From Diploscapter coronatus (taxonomy: Eukaryota > Nematoda > Chromadorea > Rhabditida > Rhabditidae), in assembly GCA_964036155.1 (NCBI GenBank), contig OZ038423.1, forward strand, positions 51,413,249 through 51,477,248: 64,000 nucleotides of DNA, read 5' to 3'. How positions within the stretch are numbered: position 1 is the first letter of the stretch; every line of letters begins with the position of its first letter. The notes beneath the pieces are model-generated. The model ran no database searches, had not been told where the DNA came from, and saw nothing but the letters and a program-made list of their open reading frames with translations. A program made the translations under genes and the position numbers. Positions 51,701 through 64,000 of this stretch are shown in pieces.

Positions 51701-54700
51701 TGAGGTTGGACAGATGGAAATGCAGAATGCAGAAATCACTCAGAAATGCACGAATTCTGGGTGTTTAAGAGAATGGGAATTGTATCGCAAAGAATGAAAT
51801 GCAGACAGAGCAGCTGCAGTGCCCCTCTTCGAGTAATTCAGAAATTCTCACCTCACTCCACTTCCGAGTTGGCTTCTGTCGCATTTTCACATTCACTATA
51901 TACCTGAATATGGAACATTAGAGGTGCTATTAGAGCTCGAGTTAATCTATGGGAAAATTGAAATTCTGAAACATTGACTATCATGTATATCATTCGTTCG
52001 AAATAGAAATAAAAATGTAATTGAAGTTTCATATCTACAGAATAATAGACTTTAAGAAAAACAAAATTGAGATGAGAACGTACCTAGGAGGGACCCCAGT
52101 AGGGGTCTGATCGGAAGTGCATGGCGAGGCCTCGATGCTCTCTCCATCCGAGCCGAGCACACATGTCTCTTGCACAACTGCTGAAATTCTATCATTATAA
52201 ATTCACACTTAATTATGAATTTTTTAGTTTCTTTCGTTTCATTCGAGACATTTTTCTTCGGTAATTTTCTAAACTTTTCCATTTGCATTTTCCTTAGCTA
52301 GATGAGTTGCCGCGTTGGGTTAATATGTCTAATTCAACTCAGAGAAGGAATGGTAGTTGGTTCCGCTTAGCTTAGGTGTCAAAGAGTGAAAGGCGAAAGA
52401 ATGGAAGAGGAGAAAATGGAACACTTTGATTGGATTCCCTCGAGAGGGCAAAGTGTTTGCTGCAAAGGAGAATGCGACACCAATCCATCTATGAACATGG
52501 ACTGGGACATGGCAGGGCAGGACAGGGCAGATAGAGCTAAGGCTGGGGACTCATTCCCTCAGGAAAGAGCCATCAAATGAAGGATTCGAGCAGGAAATTA
52601 AAAGCCAATCACAAATGCAAAAAGTGACGGAGAGCAAGGAGACATGGCTAAAAGCGGAAATCGGAAATTGGAACAGAACGAGGGGAATCATCGAAACGGA
52701 AATATGTAAATCGCCCATGGAAACCGAGCCGACTTGAAGGAGATCGAGTATCTGGGAGTAGCTGACAGGTAGCTGGAAGAAGAGCTGCATGGGAATCAGA
52801 CTAATGGGAAGATTGAAATCATCAAGGTTATTTTAAAATACGAAACTTCGAGAAAACTAATAGTGAGTAAGAAGGTCGAAGTTATGGGAGCATAAAGCAT
52901 GGCAATAGAAAGGTTTATGCGTCTCAGATAAAAATAAATCCAAAAGAATTGTATTCAATCTAACTTATTGCATAAAAATGCAGAGGTCTGGATGAACAAC
53001 AATTCCCTGCGTAAGGCATAACGTCATATTTTTCGGTGAGAATGAACCTAGAATGTTGATAAGATTAAAAAATTTCAGCTTCTGCATAAATATAACGGAA
53101 ACGGAAATATAGCGAATTTTTCCTCAGAAAGCATAATCTCTTGCTAGGTATGTTAAGTTTAGTTTTAGTACAAAAATGTAAGAAACACCATAATGCATCA
53201 TCGAAATAATGCAAGTTATTTCATAGCAAGCTCATGGAAACTAAATCCTCCGCTTGAAAACTCACGCATTCGATTTTTCTCTAACTATAAAGGATTATGA
53301 AGTAACAAACAAACTAAATACGAACAGAGTGAGACAGAGGGTCGCATGGCGGACGGTCGAGAGCCATACTTCCTCCTGCCGAGGACCATTCCGAACCAGC
53401 TCGACAGACTGGAAGTCATCGATTTGACTGCAGCCGCAGCGGCTTCCTTCGGCTCGAGTCCGTCCTCCTCGTGCAGCGTCGAGGGAATCCTCAAGGCAGA
53501 CACATCGTCCAGGTCCTCGTCTCGAGGTAGCGGCATCGAGTGGAATGTGGCTGATTTGGGGATGTGGGTCATGATTGGGACAGGGGAACTGTTGCAGGGC
53601 AGCCAGTAGAAATGAAAGTGAATATATGGAATCGAGAGGGAGTGTAGAAGGGAAGAGAGACAGCCTACAGCCACACTGCTCTGCTCGGCTCTCAGCTATT
53701 GATCGAGGAGCACATTGCATAAGGAGAGGGGGGCTGGGGGCTGGCTGCTAGAGCCTAGGCAGTGTCCAATGCAGCCACGCAGAGAGGGACTCTAATTACG
53801 GAATACTTGAGCTGCTGCTGCAGTGCTAGAGGGAAGTGTGAATGGAGTTAGCAGGTCTGGCAGGGAATTCAGTCAGTCCATCTGCCAGCTGGCTGTCGCT
53901 TCATCTGTCTCCCCATCTTTCTTGCTTTGTATTTGTCGCCCATCTGGGATGGGTGCACTCATTCCTTCCAACATTTCCCCTTCCTCTTCCTCCACTCCAC
54001 TCATATGCCTGTGTCCTCTGCCCTTCGAATGTCACTCACTTCTTCTCGAAATGTTTCATTCTTCCATTCTCTGTCTGGTCTGGTACCAGATTCTCCCCAG
54101 TTCTGCAGCACAATTTAGCATATTTGAATGTTAAGAAGCAAGTTGCAGAGTTGCGAAGAGGGGACAATGAAACGGGATTATTTGATTAGAAAGAGATGAT
54201 GAGATTATAAGCGATGAAATGAAGCAATCAACGATATTTTGAGAAAGAGGGAGAGGAGACAAAGGGCTGGACTGAGTTGTGTTTGGGAATGATCAGCAGA
54301 AGCAGAAGGGCAGTGTTGTCGGTCAGAAATTAGAAAGAGAAGGGAAAGAAGACCGTTCAAATTGCAGAATCGAGCTTTGCAAATTGCAGACAAATTGTGA
54401 AAATGATAAGATAGGGAGTTTTAAAGCTGATCTTCACGTTGATTCTGTCACGAAAAATGACTATCGAGGTTAGAGGGAGAGAAGAAACCTGATTGGTGTG
54501 ACGCACTTATTTTCGAGGAAAAATTACTGGAAAAGCGGATTATCTGTTCGCGAATTTCAAACTTTGTTTCGAAAGAACCTGAATCAAATATTTGGTATTC
54601 CAATCAATTTGTGGAGATATAAATTAGTATAGTATCATCTGGCTTCGATTTTATCTTCACGTTCTATGACCGGAAAAGGTGGAAACGCGAATGCTAATTT

Positions 54701-56223
54701 GTGAATCTCAAGAACTTGTTAGATGATCAAATGCCTTCAAATTTACGAAAAGGCAGTAAAACTATCTGCATTCGATTGGAACAAGGACGAAGTAGTAACC
54801 AAAAACATAAAAGTCCGAAAATTTCTTTCGTAGGATCGAAATAACAGGATGGTCGATTCGAGTGCTATTTCTCGGAGACAATGAAAGATGAAATTCAATT
54901 TTAGAAAATCGAAATTAAATTGGCTTTCATAAAATTTTCCACGGTACTATAAAAATTGACCAGAAACAGACCGAAGACAACATTGCATTATTGCTTCATT
55001 GAAAGTAAGATAAAAGAGAGATTAATTCGTTCAAATTATTTCTAATGTAAACTAGACTAACAGACGCGATTGAAATGCAAGATTTAATACTTATAGAAGC
55101 TAATCTTCAGTTATATTTTAGTACCAGGTTATGGGTATGATATAAAAGTTTGGAAATATTTTAAATTTGAAAAATCTGAATATAAACCCTAATATATGAA
55201 TCCTTGAATAGTTTTGGGTAGGATTTTAAATCCGTTCATAAAATTGTGATAACAGAAATCTTATAGAAAATATCAATTTCTAGTCCATAAATTCGATACA
55301 AATTGCAGTAAAGTATTTTCAAAGATAGTCAGATGAACGCGCGCGAATGAAATGAGGGATCTTATGCTTATGAAAGTCGATCTTCACGGCTATTTTTGGT
55401 CAAAGCTATTAAACCAGTATACTCATAGGGCTATTTTTTTAGAAAAAATATAAATGAAAGATGAACTCACAAGCATGCGATCCATAGTAGCTGTTGTTGT
55501 AGCCCCTCGGGTTGTAGAGCGAATTTGCTCTGGACTGCTGCATTCGCCTCGGTCGATGGTCGAATGGAATCTTCAACACGCACGGCTCGCCTTCTTCCAC
55601 GATTATCGCCTCCATTGTCAATCTGAACAGAGAACTTCGCATAAATACTACAATAAAAATGAGCTGGATGATCGAACGATAATACATTTGGAGATGAAAT
55701 TGAATGTGTTCGTTCGCATTAATATCTGTCATAATCAGCTGATATCGACTTTTTCACCAATTTTTTCATCGGTTTACTAACAACCAATGATCTTGGCGGA
55801 AGAATTCTTTACAAGGTACTTGACATTTGACATTTGCGAACTGGAAATTTCGCAATCATTCACTTCCCCTCTCTCGTTGACTAGATAACTTTTCGTAATT
55901 TTGAATTTCAAGAAAAATGTCTGTTTGCCTGTTGTGAAATGTGGCAGCCAGCTGGTTGAAAAAGAGTAAAGGACCTAACAGACGGAAAGGGGTGAGCTAT
56001 TGCACTCGCACAGAATATGCAAATAGGTGATCTGAACGGATTGAAGGAATTAAGCGAACCTGTCCGAGAGATGCGACATGGAATCAGCGACAGACCAGCT
56101 GCGAGTGGGGCCTTGACCGGGCATCGGGTGATAGCCCAACCCATCTACGGTCCCGCACATGTCCAGCTGACGGGAGGAACCTCCCCGGAAGGCTGCACTC
56201 AGTCTTCGTTTCAACTTCTTCAT
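48797..56223 (-). CDS. CDK16: PCTAIRE-type cyclin-dependent kinase
   Basis: A serine/threonine kinase of the CDK16-18 group (C. elegans pct-1), linked in animals to neuronal transport and presynaptic targeting. Thirteen exons give 617 residues: 56060-56223, 55471-55622, 53326-53550, 52084-52180, 51852-51903, 51115-51240, 50617-50736, 50117-50248, 49753-49830, 49432-49642, 49266-49389, 48984-49215 and 48797-48937. The N-terminus [15 protein letters not shown] matches the family. LGSDGES and [12 protein letters not shown] follow, then [19 protein letters not shown]. Kinase motifs are all present: [14 protein letters not shown], the defining PCTAIRE helix, [15 protein letters not shown] and [14 protein letters not shown]. 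Exons two and three add about 125 residues unlike the vertebrate proteins. The end of exon 3 (donor GTTCGT) is the least certain junction. The intron after 50617 has a GC donor. Large introns are rich in pyrimidine or purine blocks. Confidence 0.94.
53551..55470. other. Large kinase intron with low-complexity blocks
   Basis: No gene seen in this 1.9 kb intron. 53600-53760 and 54180-54370 are purine-rich on the plus strand, while 53900-54060 is pyrimidine-rich. Open frames here simply follow that skew. Confidence 0.5.
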
Positions 56224-59200
56224 TTTCTCCTTTCTGTTTTCGTTTTACTACCCAAAAGCCAATCTGCAAAAAAATCAATGAAAAGAGGAATCGATATTTT
56301 ATAAGCTGTAAAATGGACAGCTTACGTTCGTTTTATAGGCAGAAATTGAGATAGGAAAACGAAATGACAAGACAGCAAATACAGGCAAAGAGGGAGACAT
56401 GAGTCAGAAACTGATTGTGAATGACAACACAACTCTGATTGTTGCGTGATTGCGGGGGCATTCACTCAAGCGGAGTCTCACAAGACTTAATTGATGGAAC
56501 ATGTGGAATAATATGTATGTTTTAGATAGATAACGGAGATATTATATGTGAGATGTGAGATATATGAGATATTAGGTGCGATATGCCAAGTGGGGACAGG
56601 CAGAAAAGGGAGTGGACACACAGTTGTTTATGGAAAGACATAGAAATTAGGTCAACCGATACAAAAAGATAGAGACAGATACAGGGCGCGATTGAATGAG
56701 GAGAGACTAAATCTTCTAGTTCTTTTTGTATGAACTGGGCAGAACACGAGGGGAAACGCTCGACATACTGAAGGAAACACATAAAATGGCTAATTGGAAT
56801 GAAGTGAGTGCATTTGGAGGAAGGATGGAGAGAATTAGCCACTCGGTCAAGAGCTGAAGGAAGACTATAAATGGAAATGGAATAGATCACGCAGTTGAAA
56901 AGCGACGAGGAGGAAACTAACGACGGAACTGCAGCCTGCAGCAGGTTGGGAGTGGGAAACTGAATATGAGAAGATGAATGAGAGGACGAAGGAAAGGGAC
57001 ACACAGATCGGTCGATCGATATTTGCAGAGACGCAAGCAGAGGGAGGGGGACTGTAACAGAGAGAGGGGAGGGAAGGGAAGGGAGAGAGACCGATAGATT
57101 ACTGCTGCTGCTTACGCTACTGACAAGCTGAATTTGACTGATAGAGAGATCAAAGCTTTAATAAGCAGAGAAGAGGAGTACATAGGGGAATGCATGACAA
57201 AGTGAGCAGTGCAATGGGGCATGCATAGGCAGAAGAAACACAATATGCATAACTGTTGGAAGGAGAATACAAAATTGACAGAGGCAGAAGTGCGTTGAAA
57301 GAAGCTGGACACATAATAAGCGAAAGTGAGAGAATGTTCAAATGAAAATAAATTGAACGAAGAAAATATTATCGCGTGGAAAGGAGGGAGCGAAGGGAGG
57401 AGAAACTGGAATCGAATCGAAGAAGAAGAAGAAGAATACGATTGCTGAGAAGTGAAGGAGATGGAGAGGACAGGAAAAGGAGAGAATATTCTGTAACACT
57501 TACTGAACAGAGCAGTATGTGAACAGAAAAGTGATGATAAAGAAGACAAGCAGAAAAGGCAGATCTGTTTGCTCCCACAAAACCGTCACACTTCAAATGA
57601 TGGAACTCAACAGAAACGAAAAACGAGATAAAAGATTAGTAGTTATTCTTTGACATAAAAGAGAAAGACATAAAGAAACTGCACGGCTATATAGCCACCT
57701 GTTGAGCAATCCGAACGGACATTAACGAGGCAAACATAGAAAAAAACGATACATAAATTGGAGAATTGGACAGAGAGTGAACAGGGAAGAAAAACACAAC
57801 AAGGTACTTGAAGCTGAGAGGAAAGATTGGATTGAAGGAAGCGCACCTGCTAATTGAAGGGCAGATGATTATGAAAGGATTCTGAATTCTGAAAGAAAGG
57901 CAAGATAGAACATCAACTCTAGCCACGTCCACTATTATTCAATTCCGGAAATCAATTGGGGGTTTTTCTAGCTCTAGACAAATATGGGTGTTTCTTCCAA
58001 AATGTAATTAAAGGGGGACAACTCTGAAGTTCCTTTCAGGGACATTACGAAAAGGGCGACAAATGACAGGAGAAATGCAAGGACAATTCCCTAATGACTC
58101 GGCGGGACTCAGGACTTAGGATGAGTACAATGGACTCCAAACTTCAAGCTCCACTTTCTGATATCAAGTTTCGAGATAAAAAGTAAAGTCACGTAATATT
58201 TTGATGTTTCTAAAATAGCACCTAACACAATTATTCGAGATCTATTTGGAGGGAAGAGATCTATTATTATGAACGTTGGAAACTAAATGAATCGGGGAAA
58301 ATCTATAGAAGAGAAGAGGAACATGTTTGTGATTGGGGATAAATTTGGTTGAATGCTGAATGACAGATAGTCTATATGAAGATATGAAGGATGAAGAGAT
58401 ATGATGATGTATCTGAAGAAGGGAAGGCAAGGATATTATTCTCTGAAGAGTGGGAAGAGGAGATGAATTGAAAAAGTGGAACAGAGAAATTTGGAGAGAA
58501 GATTTGAGTGAATTCATAGAATTCGAGATGATCAGAAGGAATTGCATGCGATAGGGGATATTCACAGATGTGCACATTGCAATGAACTCTTCGACGAAAG
58601 GATAAAAGGGTTTCCCGTCTATCTGTTAAATCTCACACCAATACACAGAGCGTTATCGATTCACGTCGATATCACTCTGCATGAAAAACAAGATTCCTAT
58701 CGTCATTCGAGAGATTTACTTTTGCTTTTCACGTCAATTTGTTATTTTCGAATGATGATGATATCGAAATTTATATGAGAGCAAAAATCGCAGATAAATT
58801 ATGGGTGTTGCAGAAGATGAAAAGAAATTTATAATATCTAGCTCGTCTATAAAATGAGTGTATGCAATTATTTAGAGCGGCGTAATACATTTGAAATATT
58901 ATGTTTCGAGTATTTTGAGCATTGGCATATAAGTTCGAATTTTCTATGACAAGTTTTAAACCTATAAAAAAAATCAATGAACTCACTGTATAATTCACCA
59001 GGCTTTAGGGTTAGAAGATGTGGAAAATAACTGGTGAATTTTATTTTTAAAAAAAAGTGGTCATAATGAACTGATGAAAAATATAAGAACACATCAGTGA
59101 CTTCCATTACCCACAGCAAAGTTCTTCCAAACCATATGATTATTCAAAATGGTCTTTAGTCTTGGTCAAAAATATGAAATTTTTCAGAATAAATTCTAAT

Positions 59201-61605
59201 CATAGCAATTTGAGTGAAATTACGAATATAAAATTGCCTGTCCGTTCTGCTCGTTATCATCACTCAACAACAATGCATTTGTATTAGGTAGTATTGAGAG
59301 GCTTCTATTCTCGTCTCTTGCAAAGGCTGAGACCTGTTTGATAATTTGAACAAAAGAATTGATAGAAGTTTGAACGAGTGAATTGATGAACGGAAAATAG
59401 CTAATAATAGTAGGCAGGAATGACAAATGATAAACAGAAAGAAGGGAAGATGAAAATTCGATACATCGATTGTCAGATGGGGGAATCAATCAGTTTGATT
59501 TGATCTGGTTGTGCCTATTTTGAGATGGTGAGAGTGATTACGAGGCGTGGTCCGTCCGACCTTCAGAAATGTGTGGAGTTGCAAGAACATTCACGCAACA
59601 TCATGTTCGTTAACAATCGGAACTATGTCATTAGTCTAAGAACCCCATTTACAGGAAAGTAAACTGGCATCAATATACCGTAATTTGATGTAAGTGGAAA
59701 GGATAGTTAATTCACATAACAAATTTGAAATTCGCACTTGACACATCATTCGTAAAAATAGTGAATTTGAGATGAAACATTTCTTATGAAAGTCATTTTT
59801 CACCAATCTTAATGACACATAATTTTAAACGGTGTCTCATGAGCATGTTAGGTCACACCTTTTCCCCTATAATAAATAAATTTATCATCAATTTCAAGTT
59901 GGTGAAACTAAACAATAAATCAACGAATTGACAGAATTATTTGAAAGCTTGATAAACTAGAAGAAAATTGATGGTATTCGTAAATCGCGTGCATAATTGA
60001 AAATAACCCAATTCTTATGTGGCGAAATAATTGAAAATCGGCAATTATGTCCCAGGGAATTTTTGCGATGACAATGAGTGTAGTAAATCTTCTTGCGTCA
60101 TACAAAATTTATAAGACTGAAACATTTTGAGAGCAAATTTGACGAAGAAAGAAGTGCAAATAACAGAAATCAAGATGCAAGAGAAAAATCAAGTATAAAT
60201 TTTGGTCGAACAAAAACAAAACAAAAGAAGACATTTGGTACAATTAAGGAGGGAAAAAGACTGCAAGGGAACGTGCGTGAGGAGGTTAATTAAGGAGCCA
60301 CTGTAATTCGATGCTTTGATTTCGATTCGTGCAGAAATGTCTTTGTCTTGGAGTTGGTGTTCAGTGTGTTCCAACCTACAAATCGCCACTTTGTCTAAAG
60401 ATCGAGGTTTTTCTTGGAGTCAGTGTTCATTTGATTTGTTTATTTCTGCAAACTATGATATATTCATTCATCAGTTTGTAAATTATCAGTCTGAAAAGTG
60501 AATTCGACATTATTAGATGCGGATTATTGCATTCATTCATGAAAATTCGAACATACCTACCTATTTTGTTGTTGTAAAGATCGTCTTGATGGATTTGTTC
60601 ATTGTTTTAGTTTGTGCGTATCTGTTTCGAATGTCAATGTCGCTGATGTCTCTGTGAATCTGCGATGCCCAGTGCTGATTTCTTTCCTGCTTCTCTATTT
60701 CGTTGATTTCTTTGCTCCTCGTCTATTTACATTTGGAAGATGGATGGACACAGCGAAGAACCCTTCTCGCCTTCTCGCCTTGGTCTTCTCCATTTCCACC
60801 TTTCAGGAGACCAGGAGACACTCTTGCAGAGAGTCCTTTCAGAGCCTAGGTCTGGGAGGGATGTCCTCTGTCCTCTGTCTGACGAGGACTCATTTGAAGA
60901 TCTATCGATTTATCCCCTTTTTGTGCATCATTTGCCAAGCGTCTCCCTTCCTTCCTTTCTAAACGTGTCCATCCAGCCGGTTATGTCCGGTCACTCCCTG
61001 TCTGTTTCTGTGCAAACGCTCTTTCCTTCCTTCTTTCCATTTCTAGTGTCCACATTCGATTCAGAATCAGCCATTTCTGAGTTCTGAGTCATTTTCATGT
61101 TTTGTCTAGTTGAATGTCAGGAATATTCTCGATCATTCCTTACGTCATGTTCTGGGCCAATAAAAATTGATTGCCAAAAACAGTATTTCTATTCGTGATT
61201 GATTATTTTGACCTGAGTTTATATTCAATTGATTCTCTATCTCCGTACCATTTACAATTTTAATCTCGATATCCGTATTTTATATTTTTTATCCTGTGAA
61301 GATCATAAATAGCAAATTGCTCCAGATTTTGTGCGTCACTATAGGTTTCGATATGCCAAATACTTCATCACAAATTAATTCAAGCAAATTTTATCATGAA
61401 GATCTTGCAGATTTTGATATTTTCCCAAATATCATACGTTTTCTTACTGAATAATTAATGTCATTTATAATACTTTCATAAGTTGTTCGGCATATTTTGT
61501 AGCTACAATACTTTGACCATGAATAATCCTACGAAACGTAAAGTATCACATACAAACCATGCTGAAAGCCCAAATCAAATGAACTGATAATTCCAATTTC
61601 AGGTA
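56224..61605. other. 5.4 kb without a supported gene
   Basis: From 56560 to 58560 the plus strand is rich in A and G, with a nearly pure AG stretch at 57044-57093; long minus-strand frames here are Ser/Leu/Phe-rich artefacts of that bias. 58600-60600 is AT-rich. 60610-61060 is pyrimidine-rich on the plus strand and contains a 115-codon frame at 60740-61087 (MDGHSEEPFSPSRLGLLHF...) that I cannot support as a gene. The interval probably holds the kinase promoter and leader on the left, and the promoter plus a leader intron of the next astacin on the right. Confidence 0.5.
61593..61602 (+). promoter_or_regulatory. Splice acceptor just before the second astacin start
   Basis: CCAATTTCAG ends three bases before the ATG at 61606. 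It is either a trans-splice site or the end of a leader intron. Confidence 0.5.
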
Positions 61606-64000
61606 ATGATCACTTGCCGATTCGACTCGGCACGAATATCTTCTTCATTATTTACGATACTGTTTATTCAATTTATTTATTTGTTATCAACAGCTAGTTA
61701 TGTTCGATCTATAGCCACAGTTTCGATTCCCAATGAACATGCTAGGCATATTAAATCTAAATTTGATGATTACTCGGAACATTTTCTATTGCCAGATGAC
61801 TTTGAGACTGCTGCAAAGACACCAGGTAATTTTCATTGATAGCATTTCATCATGAATGCCATAGCCATATTGATTAGCATTTATCAAATCGACTTTTTCC
61901 AGTAGCGAAACCAACGGCAGAAGAAATCGAGAGCATGCAGAACTCGCTGCTTTTCGAAGGAGATATAATGGGAGTGCCATCGATGGACGAAGAGGTTATT
62001 CGGCAGAGAATGAGGGACGACCCAAACATCGACGAGGACGAGATATTTAGGAGACCGGTACGGTCGATTCCAAATACAATGAATCCAGAGCCGAGCAAAA
62101 CGTCATTTTCCTGATTTCCTGTATAGATGTGCATTATCTGATCATCGTTATCGTTTTTTTTCCACTATCTAGCCTCTTAATCCACAAATCCTATGACAGA
62201 TACTAGGACCACACTTTTCTTATGAATAATATCATTTTCCAACCATAAATTGATCACATCGTATACTTGATTATTATGACTATTTTCAGTACCACAGCTC
62301 ACTCAATCTCATGACGTATCCGGATAAATTATGGCCTGACGGTCGAGTGCCTTACATGCTAGAGGAAGGAATGACATCCGAGTAAGTCTTGTGGTTCTGC
62401 ATCTTTGCATGCTCCTTGTTGTGTTCTATTTCTGCTACTCAATTCCTCCAATTCAAGCTGTTCCTCTCCTTCTTTGCCTTTCGTTTTGTTCTTTCAGCTT
62501 TTCATCTTCATTCTTCATTTCCATGCGATGTTGTCTTTCTTCTTCTTCACTTTCCTCCTTCTGCAGCGCTTCAAGCCTCGTTCCCCAGGAGCAATGCAAA
62601 TACAGTGTCCTGCCCTGCCCCTGCCCCTGGCTGTTCTCTATTTGTGTCGGCTCTTTTTGTCTCCCTCCCCCTGACTGTCTGTCTGTCTATTCTGTCTCTA
62701 TATGTATCTGTTCCTATATCTGTTCGTTCAGTTTGCTCATACCCTTTGCCCCCTTCTCTTGTCCTCTGCCTGTCTTTGTGCGTTATTGGAATGTCGAGCC
62801 TGAAAGAGCAGTGAAAGAGTGTCCGAGGTGCGAAAAAAGAGAGTCCCACTTCCTTGACTGCAGCAAGAGATTAACAAACACACACAGATTAACAGATCAA
62901 AGATATTGTCGAAGATCAACCAATTGAAACAAAGTAAAAAATTGAACATTTTTGTATCCAAACTAGCCATGTTGTAATGATGGCAGTTTGGAGCTGGCGT
63001 AGTGTGAAGGAATGGCTAACGCAAAACAACGCTCTTTTTCACAAGCAATTCCTATTATCTTCTACTATGTTCAGCTATCCTGTCATTTTGTCAAATCCAA
63101 GAATGCATGTCGTTATTTCGTGTTACGCCATTCCCAGGTCCCCTTCAATGATTCGGAGAATTATTATTTCACTAATTTCAATATTACGCGATGCACACTT
63201 CGTATTGAAAAATCTGTGCATAGTTTTTGTTTCAATACAGGGCGATCTTTATATTTTTGCACTGCTTTCTTGAATAATGCTCTTAAAATAACTATTATGA
63301 GGAAGTTATTAAATAAAAATGGTGTAAAATATAAAAGATTACCCCCTGTAGATCAGTCTTTAATTAACAATAGATATTCAAGAATTTCAGACAGCGAGCC
63401 TCCATCGCACAGGCATTCGATGAATACAAAGAGAAGACCTGCGTCAGATTCGTTCCGAGAACTGATGACGATTTCGATTACATCTACTTGAAGCGAAATG
63501 TTGGTTTTGGGTATGCTTGAGTAATAATTGTATATGGTTTATTCTTTCTCGTAGATGCTCATCATATGTTGGTCGTGCGGGTGGAAATCAAACGATCTCT
63601 CTCGAAGTGGACAAGTGTTTCTCGAAGGGCATCATTTGCCATGAACTCTTGCACTGTCTGGGATTCTTCCACGAGCATTCTAGGTTAGAATAATTAGACA
63701 GTGTCTATTTTGAGATTGAATAATTTAGGACGGACAGAGATCAATTTGTTGATATCAAAGAGGAGAATATTCGACCAGGCATTATCATTTGAATGATGTG
63801 TGGTTTCAAGTTGTTACTTTAGGAATGATGCGTAATTTCGAGAAATATCCTCGAAAAATCATCGATCCCCTCGGAATGCCCTATGACTATGATTCCGTGA
63901 TGCACTACCATAAATTGGCATTTTCACGGAATGGAAAACCAACGATTGTGCCGAAAGACGAGAAGGCTGAAGTCGGACAGAGATACAAACTGTCCAAAAT
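61606..64000 (+). CDS. Second astacin metalloprotease (NAS family), 3' end outside window
   Basis: Exons 61606-61825, 61903-62057, 62290-62381, 63391-63510, 63555-63683, 63729-63778 and 63823-64000 are seen, still open at the edge. A hydrophobic N-terminal segment (about residues 14-30) is a signal peptide or anchor. The acidic prodomain contains [18 protein letters not shown]. The catalytic domain starts near [16 protein letters not shown]. It has the zinc motif [19 protein letters not shown] and a canonical Met-turn [14 protein letters not shown]. The sequence is closest in style to the NAS-4 to NAS-15 group, not to the EGF-CUB astacin at 28-31 kb. Usual RNA for E in prodomain switch cannot be judged. 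The intron 63779-63822 is 44 bases with a GC donor; a 1 kb intron (62382-63390) carries a pyrimidine-rich block. Downstream domains are not visible. Confidence 0.92.
62395..62790 (+). repeat. Pyrimidine-rich block in the second astacin gene
   Basis: Strong C/T bias on the sense strand, including tandem TGTCTGTCTGTCT near 62680. Similar blocks occur at 4585-4735, 33390-33550 and 60640-61060. Frames inside it are compositional artefacts. Confidence 0.5.

Noticed and set aside
53346..53609. Plus-strand frame [19 protein letters not shown]
   Set aside because: It is antisense to kinase exon 53326-53550, which joins in frame to its neighbours on the minus strand.
56522..58577. Long minus-strand open frames rich in Ser, Leu, Phe and Cys
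   Set aside because: They mirror the pyrimidine bias of the strand, appear in overlapping frames and show no domain or start context.
60740..61087. 115-codon plus-strand frame starting MDGHSEEPF
   Set aside because: It lies in a compositionally biased block with another open frame overlapping it, and has no recognisable motif or splice partner.
62389..62927. Overlapping plus-strand frames of up to 178 codons
   Set aside because: They fall in an astacin intron within a C/T-rich block; the real exons on both sides join without them.

Overview
This window is eukaryotic and almost certainly from a nematode. Introns end in TTTCAG-type acceptors, and several genes start just downstream of an acceptor that looks suited to spliced-leader addition. 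Some introns are only 44 to 46 bases. The content includes two astacin (NAS-type) proteases and two nematode-style chemoreceptor-like proteins. I cannot place the genus. All exon models were built by hand from splice sites. For every complete multi-exon model except the small two-exon gene, reading-frame continuity was checked by summing exon lengths to a multiple of three.

Layout, left to right. 267-16963 (+) holds three RNA-processing or redox genes in tight head-to-tail order: splicing factor 1 (5' end cut off), the cytochrome b5/b5-reductase fusion NCB5OR (CYB5R4), and a 31-exon SCAF4/SCAF8-like protein with CID, RRM and RS regions. The first two have operon-like spacing. 18147-22531 (-) is a 12-exon gene for a predicted secreted 460-residue protein I do not recognise; six of its introns carry foldback-like repeats. 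It shares a 257-base divergent start region with PPIL4 (22789-27449, +), a cyclophilin-RRM-RS protein whose longest intron holds a 957-base element resembling a PIF/Harbinger MITE.

28050-31043 (-) is an astacin/EGF/CUB protease. A small two-exon gene (32207-33059, +) with a TATA box follows. Then come GDP-mannose 4,6-dehydratase (34161-37345, +) and a 45-codon ORF with a signal peptide (38286-38423, +).

39296-47205 (+) is the most unusual part: two tandem paralogues, each encoding a signal peptide, two insulin/EGF-receptor-type L domains and then seven predicted membrane helices. I know of no described receptor family with this architecture. The first copy may have a facultative 81-base intron covering its seventh helix.

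48797-56223 (-) is a PCTAIRE cyclin-dependent kinase (CDK16/pct-1 type). 56224-61605 has no convincing gene and shows strong purine/pyrimidine strand asymmetry. 61606-64000 (+) is the 5' part of a second astacin, cut by the window edge. Across the window five introns need a GC donor, an unusually visible number for one 64 kb stretch.
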